DNA of 45,367 bases from an uncultured Bacteroidaceae bacterium (GTDB lineage Bacteria; Bacteroidota; Bacteroidia; Bacteroidales; Bacteroidaceae), in assembly GCA_905235305.1 (NCBI GenBank), contig CAJOLC010000034.1:1-45367 (forward strand). Direction: 5' to 3'. A model generated the notes under the pieces. It made no database searches. It was not told the DNA's origin and worked only from the letters and a program-made list of their open reading frames with translations. The position numbers were made by a program, and so were the translations under genes. Shown piece by piece: positions 38,229 through 45,367 of the stretch. Numbering within the stretch: position 1 is the stretch's first letter; every line of letters begins with the position of its first letter.

Positions 38229-38843
38229 ATGTTCAATAACAGATACTCTTCTTCGCTGCTTGAGAAAGCTGTAACAGAAATCAACCGACTGCCTGGCATT
38301 GGCAGCAAGACTGCTCTTCGCTTGGCTCTCCATCTGCTTCGACAGGACGAAGAGAGGGTAGCGGCGTTGGCCGAGAGCTTGGTTGAAATGCGTCGAGGAG
38401 TGCATTACTGCAATGTCTGCTACAACATCTGCGATGATGAACGATGCGAAATCTGCAGTAATCCGACCAGGGACAGCAGTCTCGTCTGCGTTGTCGAGAA
38501 TGTTCAGGATGTGATGGCTATCGAGAATACGATGCAGTACAGAGGTCTCTATCATGTCCTTGGCGGCGTCATCAGCCCGATGGATGGTATCGGACCGAGC
38601 GATTTGCAGATAGAAAGTCTCGTGGAACGAGTAAGAAAAGGAGGCGTGGATGAAGTCATCCTTGCTCTTAGCCCTACAATGGAAGGCGATACAACCAATT
38701 ATTATATCTATAGGAAACTGGAAGAAACGGGTGTGAAGGTGACAGTAATTGCCCGAGGCATCGCGCAAAACGATGAACTGCAATACACTGATGAAGTGAC
38801 CTTGGGCAGGGCTCTTGCAGGAAGAATCCCGTTTGGTGCGTAA
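38229..38843 (+). CDS. recR: Recombination mediator RecR
   Basis: A 204-residue DNA-repair protein. Order: helix-hairpin-helix ([17 protein letters not shown], about 17-33), C4 zinc finger (CNVCYN...CEIC, about 58-80), Toprim domain ([16 protein letters not shown], about 85-100) and a C-terminal Walker-B-like segment. The ATG at 38229 is the natural start. A TTG codon directly precedes it. It acts with RecF, also in this window. The gene's stop codon is followed at once by repeat array 6. Confidence 0.95.
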   Translation: MFNNRYSSSLLEKAVTEINRLPGIGSKTALRLALHLLRQDEERVAALAESLVEMRRGVHYCNVCYNICDDERCEICSNPTRDSSLVCVVENVQDVMAIENTMQYRGLYHVLGGVISPMDGIGPSDLQIESLVERVRKGGVDEVILALSPTMEGDTTNYYIYRKLEETGVKVTVIARGIAQNDELQYTDEVTLGRALAGRIPFGA

Positions 38844-38961
38844 AATACCTTAACCTATCTGCTCAAATACCTTAAGGTAATTGGCAAACTTAACACGTTA
38901 AATTGCTCAACTTAACACGTTAAAATGACAAACTTAACACGTTAACTTTTCAAACTTCACC
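38843..38961. repeat. 22-bp array 6 with two different palindromic words
   Basis: Five 22-bp units begin at 38843, 38865, 38887, 38909 and 38931; a sixth (from 38953) breaks off at the ATG of the next gene. Units 1-2 share AAATACCTTAA, and unit 2 has the perfect palindrome TACCTTAAGGTA. Units 3-5 share AACTTAACACGTTAA, a near-perfect palindrome. Spacers are CTGCTC, TTGGCA, TTGCTC, ATGACA and TTTTCA. The array fills the entire recR-membrane protein gap. Two unrelated words in one register is the clearest evidence that the period is the conserved property. Confidence 0.92.
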
Positions 38962-39201
38962 ATGATAACTTATATCCTTACCCTGTTATGTGCTGCAACT
39001 ATCCTGTTGGCAGCGTTCATTGCGATACGTTATAGGAATGTGAATGCCTACATTCGTTTGGCCGCAATCGCACTTGCAGCTGCTTTTGTGCTCTGTCTCT
39101 ACTTCAAGTTCGACGACACATCTCAGCTCTACGGACTTGGCATTTTGGCCATTGCCCTTGTGTTCCCAGTGATAGATATCAAGAGAAATGCTAAAGAGTG
39201 A
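38962..39201 (+). CDS. Small membrane protein of unknown function
   Basis: A 79-residue protein with two to three membrane helices (about 3-22, 31-49 and 55-72) and charged ends (DIKRNAKE). I do not recognise a family. It lies between recR and a GNAT acetyltransferase, overlapping the latter by 14 bp, so it is likely translated. Its start is unusual in being preceded directly by repeat array 6. Confidence 0.65.
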   Translation: MITYILTLLCAATILLAAFIAIRYRNVNAYIRLAAIALAAAFVLCLYFKFDDTSQLYGLGILAIALVFPVIDIKRNAKE

Positions 39202-39700
39202 CAAGTTGAAGCTGAGAGCAGTTGAGCCCGAGGACCTCGATTTGATGTATCTCGTCGAGAACGATACCGAGTTGTGGCCTCTCGGTCAATCTTCTGTGCC
39301 GTTCTCCCACTATGCTCTCAAACAGTATATTGCCGAGAGTACGAATGACTTTTTCCATGACCGACAGCTTCGTCTCGTTATTGAAACTGCCGAAGGCAAC
39401 AGCATAGGTTTCGTCGATCTGCAGAACTATGACCCCAGGCACCATCGAGCCGAAGTGGGAATCGTCGTGGTCCCCGAGCAGCAACGAAAGGGGATGGCGA
39501 CAGAAGCCCTTCGTCTGCTCAATGATTATGCGTCAAGGCACCTGGGCATTTATCAACTCTATGCCCTCGTTCCGACGTGCAATATAGCATCAATTAGACT
39601 TTTCAGGAAATGTGGATACAAAGAAACTGCCACCCTTCAGGACTGGATAAAGAGTCCAGAAGGATGGCAGTCGGTAGTAGTTTTCCAATTAGTTGTTTAG
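39188..39700 (+). CDS. GNAT family N-acetyltransferase
   Basis: A 170-residue RimJ/RimL-type acetyltransferase: substrate side L-RAVEPEDLDLMY, the acetyl-CoA loop VVVPEQQRKGMATEAL (Q/RxxGxA), and ALVPTCNIASIRLFRKCGY near the C-terminus. The target (protein N-terminus, amino acid or small amine) is not evident. It overlaps the small membrane protein by 14 bp and ends convergent with rubrerythrin, 51 bp away. Confidence 0.85.
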   Translation: MLKSDKLKLRAVEPEDLDLMYLVENDTELWPLGQSSVPFSHYALKQYIAESTNDFFHDRQLRLVIETAEGNSIGFVDLQNYDPRHHRAEVGIVVVPEQQRKGMATEALRLLNDYASRHLGIYQLYALVPTCNIASIRLFRKCGYKETATLQDWIKSPEGWQSVVVFQLVV

Positions 39701-39755
39701 TGGACGAATGACTGTTTAGTTGTTTAGTGAACGCATTGGTCTCTTAAACGACTAA
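39689..39755. repeat. 27-bp-spaced duplication and hairpin between convergent genes
   Basis: TTAGTTGTTTAGTG occurs at 39689 and again at 39716, so the last codons of the acetyltransferase gene have been copied into the gap. The second copy pairs with TAAACGACTAA (39745-39755) to give an 11-bp stem with one GU pair, a likely end structure for both converging genes. The 27-bp spacing differs from the 22-bp arrays. Confidence 0.55.
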
Positions 39756-40180
39756 CCGAAATACCTCTTCAGCAAGCCAGCAAAGCCAGCACCGTGGCGT
39801 GCTTCGTCCTTTGCCATCTCGTGAACTGTATCGTGAATAGCGTCGAAGCCGGCAGCCTTGGCGTTCTTCGCGATGCGGAACTTGTCTTCGCAAGCACCAG
39901 CTTCTGCTGCAGCACGCTTCTCCAGGTTAGTCTTTGTGTCCCAGACACACTCGCCCAACAGCTCGGCGAAACGGCTCGCGTGGTCAGCCTCTTCGAAAGC
40001 ATAGCGTTTGAAGGCTTCGGCAATTTCGGGATAACCTTCGCGGTCGGCCTGACGAGCCATTGCCAGATACATGCCAACTTCGCCGCATTCTCCGTTGAAA
40101 TGGTTGCGCAAATCTTGAATCATCTCTTCAGAAACGCCTTCGGGCTTGCCGTCACCAATCTGTAGCGTAAGTCGTCTCAC
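39752..40180 (-). CDS. rbr: Rubrerythrin, ferritin-like part (gene broken by frameshift)
   Basis: This frame (GTG at 40180) holds the diiron ferritin-like domain of a reverse rubrerythrin, which reduces hydrogen peroxide in anaerobes: [34 protein letters not shown] and [12 protein letters not shown] supply the Glu/His iron ligands. The normal protein (about 190 residues) begins with a rubredoxin-like domain, which is encoded just upstream in another frame (40152-40298). [15 protein letters not shown] marks the point where the two parts should join. Read as it stands, the enzyme would lack its electron-input domain, unless the break is a sequence error. Confidence 0.9.
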   Translation of the reverse strand: MRRLTLQIGDGKPEGVSEEMIQDLRNHFNGECGEVGMYLAMARQADREGYPEIAEAFKRYAFEEADHASRFAELLGECVWDTKTNLEKRAAAEAGACEDKFRIAKNAKAAGFDAIHDTVHEMAKDEARHGAGFAGLLKRYFG

Positions 40181-40298
40181 CTTCGTCTTTCAGTTCAGAG
40201 AACTTCGAGGCAGGAGCCTTGCAGATGGGGCACTTCTCGGGTGCTGCATCGCCTTCGTAGATATATCCACAAACGGCGCAAATAAACTTTTTCTTCAT
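40152..40298 (-). pseudogene. rbr: Rubrerythrin N-terminal rubredoxin domain, out of frame
   Basis: From ATG at 40298 the minus strand encodes 48 residues beginning [16 protein letters not shown], with both CxxC knuckles (CAVC and CPIC) of the FeS4 centre. It ends GETTYATDW and a TGA. GETTYAT should continue into TLQIGDGK of the other frame. A missing 5-base copy of GCTAC (GCTACGCTAC collapsed to GCTAC) would explain it, or one extra base. Both parts look under normal coding constraint, which argues for a recent event or a sequence error. Confidence 0.85.
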
Positions 40299-40362
40299 AA
40301 TCTTAATCAATTTTAGTTAATAATATGATAATGTATGCGCGTCAAGTCATAGCTTCTAAGTA

Positions 40363-40370
40363 CAAAGATA
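40363..40370 (-). promoter_or_regulatory. -7 box of rubrerythrin
   Basis: The minus strand reads TATCTTTG, 64 bp upstream of the ATG at 40298. No clear -33 box or operator is seen. Confidence 0.45.
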
Positions 40371-40434
40371 AACTTTTTTCTGCATACATAGAATGTTTTT
40401 TCTAATAATTTATCATCTATTAACTATTTTTTTG

Positions 40435-40442
40435 TACCTTTG
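40435..40442 (+). promoter_or_regulatory. -7 box of tRNA-Gly
   Basis: TACCTTTG ends 14 bp before the mature tRNA, a typical Bacteroidetes stable-RNA promoter position. Confidence 0.6.
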
Positions 40443-40456
40443 CACAAAGAAATAAC

Positions 40457-40529
40457 GCGATAGTAGCTCAGTTGGTAGAGCTTTGGCTTCCCAAGCCAAA
40501 GGTCGCGGGTTCGAGCCCCGTCTATCGCT
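40457..40529 (+). tRNA. tRNA-Gly (anticodon CCC)
   Basis: A full cloverleaf can be drawn: acceptor GCGATAG/CTATCGC, D arm GCTC-AGTTGGTA-GAGC, anticodon stem TTGGC/GCCAA with loop TTCCCAA (anticodon CCC), T arm GCGGG-TTCGAGC-CCCGT, discriminator T. CCA is not encoded. It reads the GGG codon. Confidence 0.97.
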
Positions 40530-40583
40530 CTTAGTAATTTTCCCGAAAAGGACTTCTTCTTTATCGGAAAAACGCACACATTT

Positions 40584-40622
40584 GATTTCGGAGGCAAACG
40601 ATGTTGCCTCCGAAATCTTTTT
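40584..40622 (+). terminator. Intrinsic terminator downstream of tRNA-Gly
   Basis: A perfect 14-bp stem, GATTTCGGAGGCAA (40584-40597) with TTGCCTCCGAAATC (40604-40617), loop ACGATG, then TTTTT. It ends the tRNA transcript 54 bp after the tRNA. Confidence 0.9.
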
Positions 40623-40661
40623 ATTATGATCTTTTAGAGACTTTGACGGCGGGGGACATTT

Positions 40662-40687
40662 TATGAAAGGAAATGTTACCTTTCATA
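40662..40687. other. Hairpin at the 3' side of the FMN-binding gene
   Basis: TATGAAAGG (40662-40670) and CCTTTCATA (40679-40687) form a 9-bp stem with an 8-nt loop, 22 bp beyond the stop of the minus-strand gene. Without a T-run it is only a possible end structure. Confidence 0.4.
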
Positions 40688-40709
40688 TAAATGCAGAAAC
40701 GCTATTACC

Positions 40710-41114
40710 TTACTTCTTGTTCTTGTAATTGTAATAGCTTATGCCGCGACGGACATTTTCAATAACTGCTTCGGAAGAGAGTGTCGCACCAGTTACGACA
40801 TCAACTTTCTGCTTTTCAGCAGTCTTGACAGGCATTCCGTTCCACTTCTTCATCAGTCCCTTCACGACCATATCGAAGTATTTTGGGGTTTCTTCGTTTT
40901 CAAGGGCTTCAACTTTCAGTACTTTACCCGCTTTGATATAAACCTTGACGGGTGTTGTGCCGACATATCCTTCGATGTCTGTGGCCAGTGATGTTGTGTT
41001 GATAATGGTTATGTCTTTCTGCTTTGTCATGACAGGTTCACCTGTTGTCTGGCTAGTCAGAAAGAGGAATGCTCCGATAAGAGCAGTTGTGGTAAGTATT
41101 TTGTTCTTGTCCAT
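40710..41114 (-). CDS. FMN-binding domain protein
   Basis: A 134-residue exported protein (N-terminal hydrophobic segment about 8-20) with the FMN-binding domain shared with RnfG/NqrC: VKVYIKAGKVLKVEALENEETP and the flavin attachment motif VTGATLSSEAV, whose Thr would carry covalent FMN if a flavin transferase is present. It is 10 bp downstream of the Fe-S aldo/keto reductase gene, so the two probably form a redox pair in the periplasm. Confidence 0.85.
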   Translation of the reverse strand: MDKNKILTTTALIGAFLFLTSQTTGEPVMTKQKDITIINTTSLATDIEGYVGTTPVKVYIKAGKVLKVEALENEETPKYFDMVVKGLMKKWNGMPVKTAEKQKVDVVTGATLSSEAVIENVRRGISYYNYKNKK

Positions 41115-41124
41115 AAGTTACTAA

Positions 41125-42513
41125 TTATGCTTGTTTTTTTCTTGTCATTTCAACGAGTTTGTTTAGATGCGTAGGGATAGGGAGCTGTTGAGGGCATTTT
41201 GACAGACATTCTCCGCAGTCCTGACATCTGTTAGCTCGTGCCTTGCTGGGAATGGCTTCTTGATAAGCAGCAAGATATGCCTGACGTTTCTCTTCAAAAT
41301 CTGGTGCGGAAGCATCAGGAAGAGGCAAGCGTCCGTCAACTACAGCTTTGTTGTAGAAGGCGAAATTACCTGGAATATCGACGCCATGCTTGCAGGGCAT
41401 ACAGTAGGCACACGTGGTGCAACCGATAGTTGGCATGCCTGACATCTTGTCTGCGATGCGTTCTAAGAGTTCGTTCTCTATGTTTGTGCAAGGATCGAGA
41501 GGTGAGAATGTTTCCAGGTTCTCTTTGAGATGCTCCATTCTGTTCATTCCGCTCAATGCAGTCAGTACATTTGGCTTTGACCCCACCCAACGGAATCCCC
41601 AACGAGCTGGTGTATCGTCCTTGCGAGCATGAGCAAGCTGTTCGCGAACATCGTCCTGAACATTTGCCAGACCACCACCTCTGAGTGGTTCCATGATAAC
41701 GGCTTGGATTCCCAACTTCTCAAGTCTTCCATAGAGATATTCTGCATTGGCATCGCCACGACGTCGTCCTCTACCTCTCTGAGCATGTGTCCAATCGAGG
41801 TAGTTCATCTGAATTTGTACAAAGTCCCAATGGTACTTGTCGTTATTATCGAGAAGCCAATCGAACACACTCACATCGCCATGATAGCTGAAACCAAGGT
41901 GACGGATGCGTCCTGCTTTACGCTCCTCCATGAGAAAGTCCAGCAGTCCATTGTCGATGAAGCGAGCCTTGAGGTTGTCTATTCCACCTCCGCCAACGCT
42001 ATGCAACAGGTAGTAGTCGATGTAGTCCACTTGCAACTTGCGGAACGAGTTGTCGTACATCTCCTTAGACTTCTCGAAACTCCACAGGCTTTCATTCTGG
42101 TTCGACATCTTTGTTGCCACATAATACTTGTCGCGCGGATGGCGACTAAGGGCATTGCCAGTAGCTGTTTCGTTGCTGCCGCCACCATAGATAGGAGCAG
42201 TATCGAAGTAGTTTATGCCGTGAGCAAGTGCATAATCAACGAGCTCGTTTACCTGTTCCTGTTCGCGAGGTAAGCGCATCATGCCAAATCCAAGCAACGA
42301 GATGTGTTCGCCGGTGCCGTTCTGGACACGATATGTCATTTTTATCTGTTCAGGTGCATCGCCATCAAGTGCATTACCGGCTTTTTTTGTTGAACCAATG
42401 ACTTGCAGAGAGCCTACTGTAATAAGCGAAAATGCTGTTGCTGAACCAAGTCCCAGTCGTTCTATGAACTGGCGACGATTCATCTTATGTTGCTGATTGT
42501 TGTTCTTCTTCAT
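41125..42513 (-). CDS. Tat-type aldo/keto reductase with C-terminal Fe-S clusters
   Basis: A 462-residue protein. N-terminus MNRRQFIERLGLGSATAFS has a twin-arginine RRxF motif and hydrophobic core, so folded export is expected. The aldo/keto reductase barrel (about 60-350) has the catalytic tetrad in YFDTAPIYGG (Asp, Tyr), ATKM (Lys) and LLHS (His). The C-terminal part has cysteines in CTTCAYCMPCKHGVDIP and CQDCGECLSKCP, fitting two [4Fe-4S] sites. Substrate unknown. With the FMN-binding protein 10 bp downstream it suggests electron delivery to a periplasmic reductase. Confidence 0.88.
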   Translation of the reverse strand: MKKNNNQQHKMNRRQFIERLGLGSATAFSLITVGSLQVIGSTKKAGNALDGDAPEQIKMTYRVQNGTGEHISLLGFGMMRLPREQEQVNELVDYALAHGINYFDTAPIYGGGSNETATGNALSRHPRDKYYVATKMSNQNESLWSFEKSKEMYDNSFRKLQVDYIDYYLLHSVGGGGIDNLKARFIDNGLLDFLMEERKAGRIRHLGFSYHGDVSVFDWLLDNNDKYHWDFVQIQMNYLDWTHAQRGRGRRRGDANAEYLYGRLEKLGIQAVIMEPLRGGGLANVQDDVREQLAHARKDDTPARWGFRWVGSKPNVLTALSGMNRMEHLKENLETFSPLDPCTNIENELLERIADKMSGMPTIGCTTCAYCMPCKHGVDIPGNFAFYNKAVVDGRLPLPDASAPDFEEKRQAYLAAYQEAIPSKARANRCQDCGECLSKCPQQLPIPTHLNKLVEMTRKKQA

Positions 42514-42541
42514 ATATTATTTTATTATACATTATATATGA

Positions 42542-42549
42542 CAAACGTA
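42542..42549 (-). promoter_or_regulatory. -7 box of the aldo/keto reductase gene
   Basis: The minus strand reads TACGTTTG in the 48-bp gap after the GH92 gene, 28 bp from the start codon. It indicates that the reductase pair can be transcribed separately from GH92. Confidence 0.45.
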
Positions 42550-42561
42550 ATCGAGAAAGGT

Positions 42562-44886
42562 TTAATCGCTAAGTGAATATGGTTTGCCTGTAGTGATACA
42601 GCGCTTCTTGTTTGGCGTGCTACTCATCTTGAAACTGAGAACGCCACCAGCCATGATGTCTTTGTGGGTGATGTAAAGCTTGTCATAGGGTTTGCCGTTC
42701 AACCTGACTTCCTTAACATAACGGTTCTTGTCGCTTACCCCAGGAGCCTTGATGAAAAATGCCTTTCCATTCGGCAGACTCAGTTTGCAACTTGGCAGAT
42801 AAGGCGCTCCAAGCACATACTGGTCAGAGCCTGGACAAACAGGATAGAAGCCCATTGCCGTGAAGATGTACCATGCTGACATCTGTCCGCAATCATCATT
42901 GCCATGAAGGCCATCTATGTTGTTGACATACATACGATTCATGATTTCACGAAGCCAATACTGAGCTTTCCATGGCTGTGACGTCCAGGCATAGAGATAA
43001 GGCACATGATGGCTGGGCTCATTGCCATGAACATAGCCGCCAAGCAGACACTCTTCCTCGATGTCCTCATTATCCTCGTAGTATTTTTTGCCGAGAGGCT
43101 CGGCAAAAAGATTGTCGAGGCGCTGGATGAACTTCTTGTCGCCGCCAAAGCATGCAATCATGCCTTTCACGTCGTGAGGAACATGGAACGAATAGTTGGC
43201 ACTGTTGCCTTCGATGAAACCTTCGCCATAGGTTTGGAGAGGCGAGAAATCCTTCTTCCAACTGCCATCCTTGTACTTCGGGCAAGCGAGTCCAAGAGCA
43301 GGATTGAACACATTCTTATAATTAAAGGCACGCTTCTTGAACGTCTCTGCCATTTCCTTGTCTCCGGCATCAAGTGCAGCCTGATAGATTGTCCAGTCAT
43401 CGTAGGCATATTCCAGCGTGTTGCTGGCGCTTGTGCCACATCTGTCGTAGGGAACATACCCATACTTAATATAGTCGGTCATGCCTTCCATCCATTTCGA
43501 ATTGGCAGTGGCTTGCATTGCTTCAAGCATTGCTTTCTTGTCCTTTATGCCAAGTTTCTTGGCAACGTCCGAGAGGACTGCTACTGAATGATAACCGCTC
43601 ATGCACCAGCCTTCGTTGGCCATGAGATACCAGACAGGCAGGAGATGGAGTGCGCTCTGCTGCTGGATGCGAATCATGCTCTCGGCCATATCCTGTCCCT
43701 GCTTGGGCTTGATGAGGTTAAGCAACGGATGTTCTGCACGATAGGTATCCCATAGAGAGAAGATGGTGTAGTTCGTGAAGCCCTTTGCCTCGTGGATTTC
43801 CATATCATTACCGCGATACTTTCCGTCAACATCCATATAGACGCTTGGGTTAATCATGGTGTGATAGAGCGAGGTATAGAAGAGGGCTTTCTGGTCGTCT
43901 GTGCCTTCAATTTCGATGCTGGATAGTTCTTTGTTCCATTGCTCTGTCGCTTTTGCCTTTGCCTGTTCGAAGGTGAGACATGCCCCTTCTGCCTTGAGGT
44001 TGGCAAGGGCTCCGCTTTGGCTGACTGCGGAGAGTGCCACCTTGATGGTCAGTTCATGGTCTGTCGGAACTTGTAGCTGGAAGTATGCTACAATCTCACG
44101 TCCTGCCATGTCGGGGAAATTGTGGTGGATGTCATTCTTTCGCCAGAAGCCAGAATATTTCATGCGCTGCTTGTCCTTGTACCCATAGTTCTGAATGGGA
44201 TGGGAGAGCGAGATGGCGAAATAAGTGTAGTTTTGCCGAGCCCAGCCATTTGTGATGCGATAGCCAGTCAGCAGCGTGTCGTTCTCAACGCGAAGATAAC
44301 TCCACAACGTCTTGCCTTCGTAGTTGTAGATACCATGACCGAGGTCGAGAATGAACTGTGCTTCTTCCGTCGGGAAGGTGTATTGATGCACGCCAACACG
44401 TTGGGTTGCCGTGAGTCTGGCCAGGATGTCGTAGTCCTCGAGCTTGACTTCATAGTAGCCTGGCGAGCAGTGTTCCGTGTCATGAGAGAAGCGTGAACGA
44501 TACCCGCTTTCTGGATTGTCGGCGGTACCTGGATTGGTGTGGACCTTGCCGGTTATGGGCATGATTAGGATATCGCCCAGATCGCTGTGACCTGTACCAG
44601 ATAAGTGTGTGTGCGAGAAGCCTACGATTGTCTTGTCGCTATGCTGATAGCCGGCACAGTACTCATAGACTTTTCCCTGATAGCGTCCGTCAATGTTGTG
44701 CGGGATGGTGTCTGTCTCAGGGGAAAGCTGGACGATGCCGAAGGGAACACAGGCTCCGGGGAAGGTGTGCCCCATACCGTTAGTGCCAATAATAGGGTTG
44801 ACATAGTCTATAATGCTTTGCGCCCGAAGGGAGAAGAGAGATGTGTGAAGAACCAGACAGATAATAAATAAGGTGTATTTCCTCAT
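42562..44886 (-). CDS. GH92 family alpha-mannosidase, secreted
   Basis: A 774-residue enzyme with a signal peptide (1-22, ending SLRAQ). GH92 enzymes are calcium-dependent exo-alpha-mannosidases that trim N-glycans or yeast mannan. N-terminal beta domain: VNPIIGTNGMGHTFPGA and FSHTHLSGTGHSDLGD. Catalytic (alpha/alpha)6 part: LWDTYRAEHPLLNL, GNEPSHHVPYLYAW (near 620) and GNDDCGQMSAWYIFTAMGFYPVCPG (near 662). Both conserved acidic loops are present. Linkage specificity (alpha-1,2, 1,3 or 1,4) cannot be told. It is upstream of the reductase pair on the same strand. Confidence 0.95.
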   Translation of the reverse strand: MRKYTLFIICLVLHTSLFSLRAQSIIDYVNPIIGTNGMGHTFPGACVPFGIVQLSPETDTIPHNIDGRYQGKVYEYCAGYQHSDKTIVGFSHTHLSGTGHSDLGDILIMPITGKVHTNPGTADNPESGYRSRFSHDTEHCSPGYYEVKLEDYDILARLTATQRVGVHQYTFPTEEAQFILDLGHGIYNYEGKTLWSYLRVENDTLLTGYRITNGWARQNYTYFAISLSHPIQNYGYKDKQRMKYSGFWRKNDIHHNFPDMAGREIVAYFQLQVPTDHELTIKVALSAVSQSGALANLKAEGACLTFEQAKAKATEQWNKELSSIEIEGTDDQKALFYTSLYHTMINPSVYMDVDGKYRGNDMEIHEAKGFTNYTIFSLWDTYRAEHPLLNLIKPKQGQDMAESMIRIQQQSALHLLPVWYLMANEGWCMSGYHSVAVLSDVAKKLGIKDKKAMLEAMQATANSKWMEGMTDYIKYGYVPYDRCGTSASNTLEYAYDDWTIYQAALDAGDKEMAETFKKRAFNYKNVFNPALGLACPKYKDGSWKKDFSPLQTYGEGFIEGNSANYSFHVPHDVKGMIACFGGDKKFIQRLDNLFAEPLGKKYYEDNEDIEEECLLGGYVHGNEPSHHVPYLYAWTSQPWKAQYWLREIMNRMYVNNIDGLHGNDDCGQMSAWYIFTAMGFYPVCPGSDQYVLGAPYLPSCKLSLPNGKAFFIKAPGVSDKNRYVKEVRLNGKPYDKLYITHKDIMAGGVLSFKMSSTPNKKRCITTGKPYSLSD

Positions 44887-44956
44887 TGTGATATTTGATT
44901 TAGGTTTCGCATGTTATGGTGTTTGCATCAGGCCTTTATGAGTTGTCAAAGAGAAC

Positions 44957-44983
44957 AAAAAAGCTCTCCTTTTGGGGGAGAGC
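44957..44983 (-). terminator. Intrinsic terminator of the HU gene
   Basis: On the minus strand GCTCTCC and GGAGAGC (plus-strand arms 44963-44969 and 44977-44983) form a 7-bp stem followed by TTTTTT. It lies about 70 bp after the HU stop codon. The space between (44991-45046) is very rich in CCTCCC/GGGAGG text that can fold in several ways. Confidence 0.75.
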
Positions 44984-45051
44984 AAGTATGATGAGCGCCT
45001 CCCTTGAGGCACTTCCCGATGGGGAGGAGCGGGGAGGGAGCTATGTGTCCT

Positions 45052-45330
45052 TTATGCCTTAGCTACCTGTTCCAAGAAGTCCTTGCAGGGCTTGAAGTAT
45101 GGAATGTCGTGTGCAGGGATAACGAGAGTAGTGTTCTTGCTGATGTTGCGGGCGGTTTTCTTAGCGCGATGCTTGAGTGTCCAGGTGCCCCAGCCACGGA
45201 TATATACATTTTCCTTATTAATGAGAGACTCTTTGAGAGTGTCGATGATGCCTTCCACGGCAGCCAATGCAGTGGGCTGGTCAATGCCTGTCTTTTCGGC
45301 GACAGCTTTTACCAATTCAATCTTTGTCAT
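45052..45330 (-). CDS. HU-family DNA-binding protein
   Basis: A 92-residue nucleoid protein: MTKIELVKAVAEKTGIDQPTA (helix-turn-helix start), GIIDTLKESLINKENVYIRGWGTW (dimer core) and a beta arm with RAKKTARNISKNTTLVIPA that inserts into the DNA minor groove. The Pro in the arm (VIPAHDIPYFKP) is typical. It bends DNA as a dimer. Genomes of this group have several copies, so it need not be the main HU. Its promoter would be near or beyond the window edge. Confidence 0.95.
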   Translation of the reverse strand: MTKIELVKAVAEKTGIDQPTALAAVEGIIDTLKESLINKENVYIRGWGTWTLKHRAKKTARNISKNTTLVIPAHDIPYFKPCKDFLEQVAKA

Positions 45331-45367
45331 AATCGTTTGTTATTTGTGTTAATGATTTGTTTTGCGA

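Overview
The window looks like a piece of a Bacteroidales chromosome, most likely a Prevotellaceae-type gut or rumen organism. This is inferred from gene content: a PPi-dependent phosphofructokinase, DUF4494 and DUF6057 proteins, a GH92 mannosidase, a golvesin-domain protein, a fused HisB, and a leu cluster carrying a second LeuA-like enzyme. It also rests on many copies of the Bacteroidetes promoter signature TAnnTTTG, two of them with a TTTG box exactly 19 bp upstream. No phage, transposon, CRISPR or rRNA is visible. One tRNA (Gly, CCC) is present.

Layout. Positions 1-4.1 kb hold a possible gene end, a hairpin-rich intergenic stretch, and a secreted GH2/GH42-like glycosidase pair on the minus strand. 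From 4.2 to 11.5 kb a minus-strand run encodes YggS, DUF4494, a YgiQ-type radical SAM protein, a small unknown, a large secreted amidase/golvesin-type protein, an acyltransferase and another small conserved unknown. From 11.8 to 16.1 kb lie pfp, a membrane-anchored GH25 lysozyme-like protein and, convergently, a Na/Pi symporter-like protein. From 16.5 to 22.7 kb is the leuA-leuC-leuD-citramalate synthase-like-leuB operon. From 22.8 to 27.4 kb are a phosphate-selective-porin-like protein, DUF6057 and a PD40 protein with one CxxCH haem motif. From 27.7 to 30.2 kb are xseA-xseB-ilvE. From 30.3 to 33.1 kb, TPR protein-ribH diverge from recF-DUF721. From 33.8 to 39.7 kb are hisG-hisD-hisC-hisB, recR, a small membrane protein and a GNAT acetyltransferase. 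From 39.7 to 45.4 kb are rubrerythrin, tRNA-Gly, an FMN-binding protein, a Tat-type Fe-S aldo/keto reductase, GH92 and an HU-type protein.

Most unusual observation: six separate intergenic regions (233-298, 16266-16397, 22720-22785, 27499-27542, 33277-33386, 38843-38961) carry short tandem arrays with exactly the same 22-bp period but a different repeated word at each locus. The words have perfect or near-perfect palindromic cores, and most are separated by short spacers resembling TTGCCAAA. The geometry is conserved while the sequence is not, and I know of no named family that fits.

Second pattern: three conserved genes (pfp 3' end, ribH 5' end, rubrerythrin 5' end) each contain an apparent small indel. 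The missing part of the protein is intact in another frame, which suggests either assembly or strain-mixture errors or recent real deletions.
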